Source: Ruminococcus sp. UBA1394 (GTDB lineage: Bacteria; Bacillota; Clostridia; Oscillospirales; Ruminococcaceae). Taken from it: DNA of 50,589 nucleotides. The stretch lies in assembly GCA_002305725.1 (NCBI GenBank), contig DBQM01000022.1:1-50589 (forward strand). Reading direction: 5' to 3'. The notes under the pieces were generated by a model that had not been told where the DNA came from, did not search any database, and saw only the letters and a program-made list of their open reading frames with translations. The translations under genes were made by a program, and so were the position numbers. Shown in pieces: positions 41,785 through 50,187 of the stretch (the stretch's first letter is position 1; every line of letters begins with the position of its first letter).

Positions 41785-43479
41785 TTACGGCAGTTTAATA
41801 TTAAATATAACCACATTGTTTTTATAATCTGCATTTATAGTACCTCCATGCAGAGATACAATTTCTTTTGCAATTGAAAGACCCAGTCCAAATCCTTCTT
41901 TTTCTCCGGAATGAGATTTATCAGCACGATAAAATCTATCAAACAAATACGGAATATCATCCTTACTGAAGTTTTCACATGGATTATCACAAGTCAATAT
42001 AACTGCATCATTTTTAGAATACAAGCTTATTTTTATCTGAGCCTGTTCATCAGAATATTTAATGGCATTATCAAGGAGAATACCAACAAGTTCATCAATT
42101 TTATTCTGGCTTCCCTTAATGCATAAATTTTCCTGTATATCTGACAAAAGCTGCTTATTTTCTTCAAAAGCTACACTTTCAAAATATAAAACAGCATTCT
42201 GAACAGTACGGCTTATATCAAATGTGTTAAAAATGACAGACTGTTTATCAGAGCCGGAAAGCCGGGTAAGTTCAAGCATTTCATTAACAAGTCTGCTCAT
42301 TTTCTGCGACTGGACCTGAATACAGTTTAAAAGTCTGTCTGTGCCGTTTTTCTTTTCTATCAGCTCAGTTGTAGCAGAAATTACAGTAATAGGCATTTTC
42401 AGTTCATGACTTGCATTTGAAATAAATTCTTTCTGCTTTTCATAACTTTCGCTGACAGGCTTTATTGCTTTGCCGGAAACAAAATAAATCAGTATCAGAA
42501 CTAAGACAAATACAGTACTTCCAGATAATATTGACATTAACAGCAGCATATTACTGCTTTTTTCTGCCTGTGTATTATATATAAATACGTGTATTTTCAG
42601 TTTATCTGTATCCGTTGCAAAATGCTTATATCTTGTATTATCGATTTTCACTACTGTATCATTATCCTCAATAATACTTTTTGCATATTCCTGTGAAATT
42701 GTTTCAGAAAGATTTCCATTGTTTATTTCTACCAGGTTATTCTCAGAATCTGTAACTATGTAAAAGCAGCTGAAATTATTTGCAATCTGTGATATACCTT
42801 TCAGATTCATTTTATTAAAATCACGATTTAATGCTTTATAATTTTCTGATGACGCCGCAGAAATATTTTCCCTGTATTCTATTTCAATACTGTCAATTGT
42901 AAGTTTTACATTTTCCGGATTTTCTTCTTCCATATTGCTTGAACCTGTCCACCACACAGTTGAAATGTAAAAGCAACTGTCGGAAACTTCTGATATATCT
43001 GTTTTGACCGGTTTTCCTTCACATAAAAAATTTGAATCATCTGTAAAATCAATCATCATCTGGGTATTTCCCCTATTGAATTTATACTCTTTGTGAATAA
43101 ACTTCATATTTCCGGAGTTGTCAAACAGTTCAAAATAAATACCGCCGCCCGCACAAAACCAGTCTGCATTTTCATCGCTGCAGCTGATTTGTCCGTTTAA
43201 TGTGACATTTTTTATCAGACGAGGATTTCTCAGAACAATATGATCCCCGTTATCATTTATCTGCATATCCTTTAATGATATCACTTCTGAATCAATGTCC
43301 GGTGCATTGGAAAAAGCAATCTGATTTACCATATCCTTAGCTGTTTTAAGTTCGTTCTGATATGACGCTTTCATTAAAAGATTAAGAATCGTCAGCATGA
43401 CAAAAATCACAATAAATGAGATCAGTGCGGAAAGAACAAAAAATTTTTTTCTCAGATGTCTGATTTCCTTATACATCAT
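41785..43479 (-). CDS. Sensor histidine kinase with large extracellular domain
   Basis: 564 residues. Membrane spans at about 13-36 and 311-335 enclose a sensor region of about 270 residues. Its first half is beta-rich (MQINDNGDHIVLRNPRLIKNVTLNGQ, GGGIYFELFDNSG, VKLTIDSIEIEYREN), like a carbohydrate-binding sandwich, which is unusual for a kinase. The cytoplasmic part has the H-box FISNASHELKMPI with His358, the N-box LLDNAIKYSD, and FYRADKSHSGEKEGFGLGLSIAKEIV. It overlaps the regulator gene by 11 nt; its AAAGGAG ribosome site lies inside that gene. Located between the Wzz-like and GH44-expansin genes, it may sense the cell surface or a polysaccharide. Confidence 0.92.
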   Translation of the reverse strand: MMYKEIRHLRKKFFVLSALISFIVIFVMLTILNLLMKASYQNELKTAKDMVNQIAFSNAPDIDSEVISLKDMQINDNGDHIVLRNPRLIKNVTLNGQISCSDENADWFCAGGGIYFELFDNSGNMKFIHKEYKFNRGNTQMMIDFTDDSNFLCEGKPVKTDISEVSDSCFYISTVWWTGSSNMEEENPENVKLTIDSIEIEYRENISAASSENYKALNRDFNKMNLKGISQIANNFSCFYIVTDSENNLVEINNGNLSETISQEYAKSIIEDNDTVVKIDNTRYKHFATDTDKLKIHVFIYNTQAEKSSNMLLLMSILSGSTVFVLVLILIYFVSGKAIKPVSESYEKQKEFISNASHELKMPITVISATTELIEKKNGTDRLLNCIQVQSQKMSRLVNEMLELTRLSGSDKQSVIFNTFDISRTVQNAVLYFESVAFEENKQLLSDIQENLCIKGSQNKIDELVGILLDNAIKYSDEQAQIKISLYSKNDAVILTCDNPCENFSKDDIPYLFDRFYRADKSHSGEKEGFGLGLSIAKEIVSLHGGTINADYKNNVVIFNIKLP

Positions 43480-44152
43480 TTTGCTCCTTTATAATATATC
43501 CGTAACCCCGTATTGCAGAAATACATATGGAAGAGTCAATCGCTCTGAGTTTTTTTCTGAGAAAAGAAATATATACTTCAATTGAATTGTATTCTATATC
43601 AGTATTAAAACCCCATATTCTTACTGTCAGATCGTCCTTTGAAACAACTTTTCCCTGATTTAAAATCAGAAGCTCCATTATATCGTATTCTTTTTTGGTA
43701 AGCTTGATTTTCTGATCTTTTTTGTATATTTCATGAGTTGTCTTATCAATCATTATATCCGCAAATTTCAGATTTTCATTAATAAGTATTTTTTCCCTGC
43801 GTCTTAATAAGGCGCGGATTCTTGCCAGAAGTTCCTTTGAATTGAATGGCTTTGTAAGGTAATCATCTGCTCCGTTATCAAGACCTGCTATTTTATCTTC
43901 AATTTCAGATTTAGCCGTAAGCATTAAAACGGGGGTATTTATCTTGTTTTTTCGTATCTCAGAAAGCACTTCAATACCATTTTTCTCAGGCAGCATCACA
44001 TCCAGAATAATCATATCATAAATGCCTGATAAAGCGTTGTCAAGTCCGTCCGTACCATCATAGGAGGAATCAACATAATAACCCTCGATAGTCAGCATTT
44101 CAGATAAAACCATATTAAGATCCAGTTCGTCTTCAACAATCAGTATTCGCAT
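43469..44152 (-). CDS. OmpR/PhoB-type response regulator
   Basis: 227 residues. Receiver domain with Glu7-Asp8, phosphoacceptor Asp51 in MIILDVMLPEKNG and Lys in YLTKPF; winged-helix output domain with IKLTKKEYDIMELLILNQGKVVSKDDL and EVYISFLRKKLRAI at the recognition region. Start choice: the frame opens at 44200 but the extra 16 residues come from the leader element (copy B); MRILIVEDE at 44152 is the normal start. Its ribosome site is weak (GGGA). Partner of the kinase downstream; targets may be the neighbouring polysaccharide or cellulosome genes. Confidence 0.92.
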   Translation of the reverse strand: MRILIVEDELDLNMVLSEMLTIEGYYVDSSYDGTDGLDNALSGIYDMIILDVMLPEKNGIEVLSEIRKNKINTPVLMLTAKSEIEDKIAGLDNGADDYLTKPFNSKELLARIRALLRRREKILINENLKFADIMIDKTTHEIYKKDQKIKLTKKEYDIMELLILNQGKVVSKDDLTVRIWGFNTDIEYNSIEVYISFLRKKLRAIDSSICISAIRGYGYIIKEQNDV

Positions 44153-44172
44153 AAGTATCACATCCCATGTTC

Positions 44173-44249
44173 CTGTAATTGCCCGGTATGCAGGCAGCAA
44201 AGACTACTTTGCGTATCTGCAAGGACTCATAATATATAGTAATATTATA
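44173..44249 (-). ncRNA. Repeated leader RNA element, copy B (core)
   Basis: On the minus strand: extended -10 TGTTATAAT (TATAAT at 44244-44249) inside an imperfect inverted repeat, then the core TCCTTGCAGATACGCAAAG-TAGT-CTTTGC and TGCCTGCATACCGGGCAA (44173-44225). The core matches copies A and C; the promoter region and AT hairpin do not. TGCAG and CTGCA can close an outer helix around the hairpin. The core ends about 25 nt before the regulator ATG. Confidence 0.55.
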
Positions 44250-44264
44250 ACATATATTTCAAGA

Positions 44265-44294
44265 AAAAACACGCCTTATTTCAGACGTGTTTTT
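44265..44294. terminator. Terminator after the GH44 gene
   Basis: AAAAACACG (44265-44273) pairs with CGTGTTTTT (44286-44294), 12-nt loop, T-rich on the minus strand after the stem. It lies 10 nt after the GH44 stop. Confidence 0.8.
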
Positions 44295-44303
44295 AAAAAT
44301 ATT

Positions 44304-46592
44304 TTAAAGGAGAAGTAATCTTCTTAAAGCAATGAGATCAAACGCATTGCATTTGCCGTCTGCATTAACATCTGAAAGCTCTGAATCAACTTCAGCGTCC
44401 ATAGCACACAGCCACTTCGCAAGGTCAACAACGTCACTTACATTTACTTTTCCGTCGCTGTTTACATCACCTTTTATCTTTTCTATCGGATTTGTTGGCT
44501 CTGTCGGCTGAGTGTTGTCATATTCATAAACAAGAGTAACTGTAGAGTAGTTTACAACAACATCTGTCCCCTTGTCACCTTGCTTTTCGGAATACTTCCA
44601 CCAGTTCGGCTGCCATTGTGCATTTTCATCAAGAACTTCTGCATTTAAAGTTTCCTTTGTGGCATTTGTGAATTCATCGTCAAAAGGTACGATTATTTCA
44701 GTCTGACCGTTTGAGAAATTAACTGTCTTGAATCCCCAGAAAATATCACCACCGTTTTTCGGTGACAGCTCAGAAAAGCAAAGTCCGCCGCCTCCGCTGT
44801 AGTATGATGAACCTTCTGTTGAATAGCTGTTTACTCCGAATTTAATTTCCTTCAGATGTTCTTTATCTCCGAGAGGAATGAGATATGCGCCGTCTTCTGA
44901 TATTGCAAGCTCGCTTACGTTATATACTGTTTCCTTTACTGTTATATCAGGAGCTTCATAAACTTTTTCGTCAGTTTCTTCATTGGAAATTACAACGTGT
45001 GCCACTGAGAGAGGAGAAAGTGTCACTTCAATTGTGTTTCCGCTTAAACCGTTCTGAACGTCGATAATGCGTATGTCGCTGTGATCCTGTTCTACTGCGT
45101 AAACAACAGCGCTCTTGTAATCAGTTGAAGAACCGTCAATTGTAATTACAGCTTTTTCAGAAGAAGTTTTGTTTTTGTTGGAGAGTACAACATCAACAGT
45201 TGAGTCATCATTGCCGTCAATAGCCGCAAACGCAGCAGATTTTGAGAGGTCATCTGTTTTTGCTTCTACAAGGGTATTGCCGAATTCTGAACCCTTTCCG
45301 TCATAGTTTGTGTAAAGATTGATGGCTGATTCTACATACGGACATTCCGGAAGAGTTCCCCAGTATGTAGCAAAGTAAACATTGTTTTCTGCAAATGCAC
45401 CGAGTGCCTCTGCCTCGGCAATAGCGGAAATCACATTTTTGCCTGTTGTTTTTTCATTTGAAATATCTGCCAGATTATATTCAGAAATTGCAATCTTTGT
45501 GCCAGGATAATATTTATCTATTGATTCCTGAATAGTCGGCAGCAGCGGAAAATATTTTCCGTAGTAAGGCTGCAGCCAGCTGTTTTCAACATAGGATTCA
45601 TCATAAAGACTTCTTGCAGCCTGCAGTTTTCCGTCATCTGTTGAGCAGTCCTGAGCGTAATAATGAACATCAACCACATCAAGAAGTCTGGTGCCGGATT
45701 CTTTTTCTGCATTTGCCATGCTCTCAAGGTAGTAGTCCAGATACCAGTTATAATTATTCTTTATGCTCTCCCACTTTGAATCTGTAAATTCCATGGAAGT
45801 TCCTGCCTGGATACAAGGCAGCATTCCCCAGAGTGCAGGACCGTAAACTTCTGCATTAGGGTCAATTTCCTTTACGACCTTTGCAAGCTCAATTGATTTT
45901 TCAATCAGTTCATCAGCTGTACATTCTTCGGGATGGTTATAAGGGTGTGTGTCGTTCCATAAAAACGGCTCATTGTCAAGGCTATATCCCTGGATACCTG
46001 TTGAAGTCGTGGAATCGCCAAGAGTTTTAACGAGATAGTTTACATATTCGTCCATGTAAACAGCATCATCTGTAAGGTCTGGTTCAAGAAGAAGTTCGCC
46101 GTTTTTGCGGTTTTTAACAGTCAGCCATCTGTCAGACGGTGCGGCAGATGTTACCTCTCCGAGCTTGTCAGCAGCAACATATCCCGCCATCTGCAATGTT
46201 GTGATCTTATATGGAATGCTGTACTGATTACACTCCTTGGAAAGCTGTCTTGCGGCATATCCCGCACCATTGGAAACATCTCCGATATTTGTGTCTGAAC
46301 TGTTTATCCAGTCCTCACCCGCATTAGACCAGTTTGTTTCCCAGTTGTAACCTGTGTAGCGGTTTCCGCCCTGTCTTGCTGCATGAACGGTTACATTTTT
46401 ATAATTGTTTGTGTTGCCGTACTGGTTTATACCATAAATATACGGACTTATTTCTTTCTTTTCACCGGAAAGATTAACAGAAACATTCATACTGTAGCTG
46501 TCATCTGCTGCAATTGCAGACATAGGCTGTACCATGCACGCAATTGACATGATACCTGCAATCAGTCCGGCAAATTTTCGATGCAAATGCAT
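44304..46592 (-). CDS. GH44 endoglucanase/xyloglucanase with dockerin
   Basis: 762 residues. Signal peptide 1-29. The GH44 catalytic domain (about 36-540) has YIYGINQYG, the family block RQGGNRYTGYNWETNWSNAGEDW, acid/base Glu208 in YSLDNEPF and nucleophile Glu371 in AISEYN. GH44 enzymes hydrolyse beta-1,4-glucan and xyloglucan. A beta-sandwich at about 550-690 (IKFGVNSYSTEGSSYYSGGGGLCF, IFWGFKTV) is probably a binding module, in the place where R. flavefaciens Cel44A has CBM76; this is inferred. The C-terminal dockerin has DVNSDGKVNVSD and DVNADGKCNAFD, resembling the dockerin of the GH43 protein. AGGAGG ribosome site. Confidence 0.93.
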   Translation of the reverse strand: MHLHRKFAGLIAGIMSIACMVQPMSAIAADDSYSMNVSVNLSGEKKEISPYIYGINQYGNTNNYKNVTVHAARQGGNRYTGYNWETNWSNAGEDWINSSDTNIGDVSNGAGYAARQLSKECNQYSIPYKITTLQMAGYVAADKLGEVTSAAPSDRWLTVKNRKNGELLLEPDLTDDAVYMDEYVNYLVKTLGDSTTSTGIQGYSLDNEPFLWNDTHPYNHPEECTADELIEKSIELAKVVKEIDPNAEVYGPALWGMLPCIQAGTSMEFTDSKWESIKNNYNWYLDYYLESMANAEKESGTRLLDVVDVHYYAQDCSTDDGKLQAARSLYDESYVENSWLQPYYGKYFPLLPTIQESIDKYYPGTKIAISEYNLADISNEKTTGKNVISAIAEAEALGAFAENNVYFATYWGTLPECPYVESAINLYTNYDGKGSEFGNTLVEAKTDDLSKSAAFAAIDGNDDSTVDVVLSNKNKTSSEKAVITIDGSSTDYKSAVVYAVEQDHSDIRIIDVQNGLSGNTIEVTLSPLSVAHVVISNEETDEKVYEAPDITVKETVYNVSELAISEDGAYLIPLGDKEHLKEIKFGVNSYSTEGSSYYSGGGGLCFSELSPKNGGDIFWGFKTVNFSNGQTEIIVPFDDEFTNATKETLNAEVLDENAQWQPNWWKYSEKQGDKGTDVVVNYSTVTLVYEYDNTQPTEPTNPIEKIKGDVNSDGKVNVSDVVDLAKWLCAMDAEVDSELSDVNADGKCNAFDLIALRRLLLL

Positions 46593-46659
46593 TTTAGTGA
46601 TCCTCCTGTCAGTATTTTTTTTATTTTAAAAGAAATTCAGATTTTCTTTTCTGATTTAT

Positions 46660-46668
46660 AGTATATCA
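46660..46668 (-). promoter_or_regulatory. Extended -10 promoter of the GH44 gene
   Basis: TGATATACT on the minus strand (TG-N-TATACT), 68 nt before the ATG; no good -35 box. The gap 46593-46865 otherwise holds only the terminator of the expansin gene. Confidence 0.4.
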
Positions 46669-46768
46669 CTAAAACCTTGAAAGTTCCTTGAGATTTTTTA
46701 TATAAAAAACTATTAACAGAAAAATTGCAACAGCTTTTATGGTTCGATTACAGTTGTAACAGTAAAAT

Positions 46769-46818
46769 AAAAAGCACATCATCTGTATCACGCTGTGGTG
46801 AAAAATGATGCGCTTTTT
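46769..46818. terminator. Terminator after the expansin gene
   Basis: AAAAAGC-CATCAT with ATGATG-GCTTTTT, one A/C mismatch in the stem, 22-nt loop, T-rich on both strands. Confidence 0.78.
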
Positions 46819-46865
46819 GTCATTGCTGAATATAATGATTAAACTCTGACGTGTATACCTTTGCG

Positions 46866-47741
46866 TTATTTCGGGAACTGAACATGACCTTCAGTTACCT
46901 GGTCGGGAACAAGCGGAATATCCCTGTCAACAATCACTTGTCCGTAGATATCAGTAATTCTGAATGTGAATGGACCCGGACCCATTTCATCACTTTCAAA
47001 AAAGTTGTATAAACGACGAGGAAGTTCAACATATTCGCCGTCTTCGTTCAGATATTCAAGTTTTGTAACCGGATAACGGTGATTTCTTACCTGTACACCA
47101 CACCAGAATTCTGAACTGCCTTCCTTGAACTTGAATGATACAGGAGCATTTTCAGCGCTGTCGAGAGGTATTATCCTCCAGCTTACCGGAACTCTCCCCT
47201 TTTCAACCGGAGCTATAAGCGGAAAAGCGTCAGTATACAGGTCGAGATCGCCTTTTTTACCCTCCGGCAAAAGATCAGTAACAAGCATATTTATTGTACC
47301 CAGTTCACCGGTAACTTCTATGTAAGCTCCGGCAAGCTGTGCATTGTTATAATCAGCAAGATTCATTGCAACAATCCAGTAATCCTCCCGTGAAATCGGG
47401 TCAAGCATTGCACATCCGCCCTCATAACCGCCGCCGTAGAAAGTCCCCTCACCATAGTGAATGGTACCCTTTGGTTCAAGGATTGCTGATTCATCAATGG
47501 AATACTCATTCTCATCAGTATCTTTTCCGAGAATAAAATCGGAAAGCAGGGAAAAATCGCTGTCGTCAATTATTCCATCACCGTTTAAATCTTGCGGATT
47601 CCGCCGCATTGCTGCTATATCAAGACTGTTAACTTCACCGCTTGAATTCACATCAAGCTCTGCCCCGGCAGCTGAAACGCTGCCAATGCATATACAGCCA
47701 GCCATTATTACTGCAAGCAAAGTCTTTAAACCTTTTTTCAT
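46866..47741 (-). CDS. Expansin-like protein with N-terminal short dockerin
   Basis: 291 residues. Signal peptide 1-23. A compact dockerin (about 24-72) has loops DVNSSGEVNSLD and DLNGDGIIDDSD; the first helix-linker is about 10 residues shorter than usual. Residues about 85-290 match bacterial expansin EXLX1: GEGTFYGGGYEGGCAMLDP, AGAYIEVTG, VTDLLPEGKKGDLDL (with the key Asp of TDLxPEG), WCGVQVRNHRYPV (the CBM63 binding face) and FTFRITDIYGQVI. Expansins loosen cellulose-hemicellulose contacts without hydrolysis. Start choice: the frame opens at 47765, but GGGAGCAAGG stands before the ATG at 47741. Leader element copy C lies upstream. Confidence 0.92.
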   Translation of the reverse strand: MKKGLKTLLAVIMAGCICIGSVSAAGAELDVNSSGEVNSLDIAAMRRNPQDLNGDGIIDDSDFSLLSDFILGKDTDENEYSIDESAILEPKGTIHYGEGTFYGGGYEGGCAMLDPISREDYWIVAMNLADYNNAQLAGAYIEVTGELGTINMLVTDLLPEGKKGDLDLYTDAFPLIAPVEKGRVPVSWRIIPLDSAENAPVSFKFKEGSSEFWCGVQVRNHRYPVTKLEYLNEDGEYVELPRRLYNFFESDEMGPGPFTFRITDIYGQVIVDRDIPLVPDQVTEGHVQFPK

Positions 47742-47774
47742 AATCCTTGCTCCCTTTATGTACATTTTTACGTT

Positions 47775-47918
47775 ATTATATCATAAAATCGAAAATTTTT
47801 GATATAATTGTCCGATATGCAGGGAGCAAATCTCTGATTTGCGTATCTGCAAGGACATTAAAATAAATTATAATAAATGCTGTGCATTTATTATATCATA
47901 TATAAATTTATTCGTCAA
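47775..47918 (-). ncRNA. Repeated promoter-leader RNA element, copy C
   Basis: Minus-strand copy of the element at 38451: TTGACG (47913-47918), 17-nt spacer, TATAAT (47890-47895), the same 27-bp inverted repeat (47869-47895), then CCTTGCAGATAC, hairpin GCAAATC-AGA-GATTTGC, TCCCTGCATATCGGACAA and the AT-rich hairpin. About 42 consecutive nt from the end of the spacer are identical to copy A. The hairpin keeps pairing despite changes (G-C to T-A). The core segment TTGCTCCC (47822-47829) is complementary to the GGGAGCAA ribosome site of the expansin gene (47747-47754). Confidence 0.62.
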
Positions 47919-47921
47919 TGT

Positions 47922-47968
47922 AAAAAGGAGCATAACTCACTTGGCATTAAAAGCTTGTTTTACTCCTT
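47922..47968 (-). terminator. Terminator of the ABC-2 permease operon
   Basis: On the minus strand AAGGAG-TAA pairs with TTA-TG-CTCCTT (small bulge), followed by T4. It lies just upstream of the promoter of copy C. Confidence 0.65.
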
Positions 47969-48006
47969 ATTTATATATTTACTTTTTTAATATCAGTTTA
48001 CATTTT

Positions 48007-50187
48007 TTACGGAATAAATTTTTTAAGCTGAGACACCACAATTCCAACAGAAGTAATAACCGGAACAATAATCTGCAATACTGAAAAATCATTGAACATT
48101 ACATTTACACTCAGAATCGGATTAAATCCCAGATTCACAATAAACTTTGCTCCAAGAAGATAAATTAGTACCGGCAAAGCAAAAACTGCAAAATTTATAA
48201 GTACAGCAGACATTGTATTTCTGCTTTTTGAAGAAATATACAGCATGAACCATGATGAAAAAATAACAAAAACAGTTCTCAGAAGACAAATCATGACGAT
48301 ATACTGCAAAACCGTCATATTTGCAGGCTGATCTATAAATTCGGTTATACTGCGCACAGATGCAGAAAGTCCGCTTCCGCCGTAAAATCTGAAAATCGTA
48401 ACGGCATAGGGAATTATCCAGAGAAGTGCCGCAAATAAACCGTAAAGTGCAGAGGTAAGAAGATTCCTGCGGATATAGCTTGTCCTGCCGGATTTCGTGG
48501 AATTTATCATACTGCTCATGCGGTACATTCTGTCATTTGCAGCAAGCGGTGATATCATGAAAATGCACAGCAAAACCGCCGCAAGAGCATATTTCATGTC
48601 GTCATCATAGCCTGCAATTCCAAGTGCACGCTTATATCCGGTATCATAAAATATCTGCGCACCGTCAATATCCTTAATTTTATCAACACGATCTTTTAAC
48701 ATATTAAATCCAAGACTGGGCGCAAACTCCTTATAAAGTTCATTAAGCTCTGAGGAATAGCCGTCCAGACTAAGCTTGTCAATTTTTCCCTGTATTTCTT
48801 CAAAACGCTTTGATTCACTATCAATAAAATCAAGCTTTTCCTGCGTAATTTCCCCCTCAAGCTGCTGTGTGTAATATTTGTAGTAAACGTCGGCAACGTC
48901 ATACTGCTTTATAAAACTCTCACTCATAAATCCGGAAACTGCAAGAAAGGCAATTATTACAATCAGCCCTTTCTGCATGATAAGCGACTTATAAAGCGTA
49001 TAATAAATTTTTGAATGAACTCTGCTTGATTTTCCGGTCTTAAATCTGATACTTAATTTTCTGAACTCCAGATTCCGCTTTTTTGCATACAGCAATGCTG
49101 ACAGACTGACACAGATAACAGAAATAACCGCAACTGCACCAGCGGAAGTCGGAATCAGCGGGACTGGATACTCCCAAAAGTTAATATTCCTGTAACTGCT
49201 GAAAATTTCGTTTACCTTTGTAAAAGAAACAAGATTGATGTATCTGAAAATGCTGTAAACTGAAAGTGGGTGAATCCGACTGTAAACTATGCCCTCGGCT
49301 GTCAGAATAACCGCTGAAATCCCGTAAAATGATACAGTATTTTTCGTATTTACTGCAATCAATGATAAAACCGCTCCCACAGTAAAAAACGCAGCAGACT
49401 TAAAAATAAAATACAGTATAAGATAACCGAATACACTTGTTTTCAGATTACAGCCGATAAAACCGGCAAGTGACTGAACCGGTCTTGACAAGTCACCAAG
49501 TCCGTAGAGATATGCGGAAATAATTAAGTTTTCGCCATATATGAGCAGTACTGCACCGAAAACCACAGCGGCAAGCGCTGCTGTTTTGGCAATCATAAGA
49601 TGACCGCGGCCTTTTTTCAGAGAAAAAAGAAGCCCTGTCATTCCCTGCTCACGGTCAGATATCATCAGCGACAAAACGGCAAACAGAAGAATGAATCCGC
49701 ATAGAATGTCTGTGAAGTTATTGTCCGCTGCAAGAATTATTCCCTTTGAAATGTCAAATACCGGCTGAACATCCTGCATATTTTCATAAGCGGACGGAGT
49801 TTTCACAATACTGCGGTAGTTGAATGTATCAGGCTTTGCAAATATTGAAATATTCGTCATGGATTCTGCCTGTGTTTTTATGCCTTCAAGATATTCCTTA
49901 TATCCCACAATATCTGCACATTCCTCATGCAGTTCATAGATGACCTCCCAGTTGTAAATGCGTTCACCGGAAAAATTGTTCAGTTCTTCTTCAAGCCATT
50001 CAAGCTTTTCGCTGTCAGTCATTCCCTCCATTTCCGAGAATATCTGAATATAATCGGAGGGTGTCGTTTCTCCCGAATTTGCCGTTCTGAACATAAGATA
50101 TGCGTTTAGTACAAAAACTGCCGCAGTAATAAGCAGGAATATTTTATTGCAGAAAAGCTTTCTCAGTTCTGTTATGAAAATTCTCAT
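48007..50187 (-). CDS. Large ABC-2 type permease
   Basis: 726 residues. Two similar halves, each starting with a membrane helix and an extracellular helical region rich in Glu and Tyr (about 45-125 and 415-515), followed by five or six spans (FTDILCGFILLFAVLSLMISDREQGMTGLLFSL and YALAAVLLCIFMISPLAANDR-YRMSSMINSTKSGR). The DREQGMTGLLFSLKKGR block is typical of ABC-2 permeases of bacteriocin or lipid exporters. It looks like two permeases fused into one chain. Its ATG overlaps the ATPase stop (ATGA), so translation is coupled. Substrate unknown. Confidence 0.85.
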   Translation of the reverse strand: MRIFITELRKLFCNKIFLLITAAVFVLNAYLMFRTANSGETTPSDYIQIFSEMEGMTDSEKLEWLEEELNNFSGERIYNWEVIYELHEECADIVGYKEYLEGIKTQAESMTNISIFAKPDTFNYRSIVKTPSAYENMQDVQPVFDISKGIILAADNNFTDILCGFILLFAVLSLMISDREQGMTGLLFSLKKGRGHLMIAKTAALAAVVFGAVLLIYGENLIISAYLYGLGDLSRPVQSLAGFIGCNLKTSVFGYLILYFIFKSAAFFTVGAVLSLIAVNTKNTVSFYGISAVILTAEGIVYSRIHPLSVYSIFRYINLVSFTKVNEIFSSYRNINFWEYPVPLIPTSAGAVAVISVICVSLSALLYAKKRNLEFRKLSIRFKTGKSSRVHSKIYYTLYKSLIMQKGLIVIIAFLAVSGFMSESFIKQYDVADVYYKYYTQQLEGEITQEKLDFIDSESKRFEEIQGKIDKLSLDGYSSELNELYKEFAPSLGFNMLKDRVDKIKDIDGAQIFYDTGYKRALGIAGYDDDMKYALAAVLLCIFMISPLAANDRMYRMSSMINSTKSGRTSYIRRNLLTSALYGLFAALLWIIPYAVTIFRFYGGSGLSASVRSITEFIDQPANMTVLQYIVMICLLRTVFVIFSSWFMLYISSKSRNTMSAVLINFAVFALPVLIYLLGAKFIVNLGFNPILSVNVMFNDFSVLQIIVPVITSVGIVVSQLKKFIP

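Noticed and set aside
43985..44200. Longer response regulator starting at 44200
   Set aside because: The extra 16 residues are encoded by the conserved leader core and precede the standard MRILIVEDE start.
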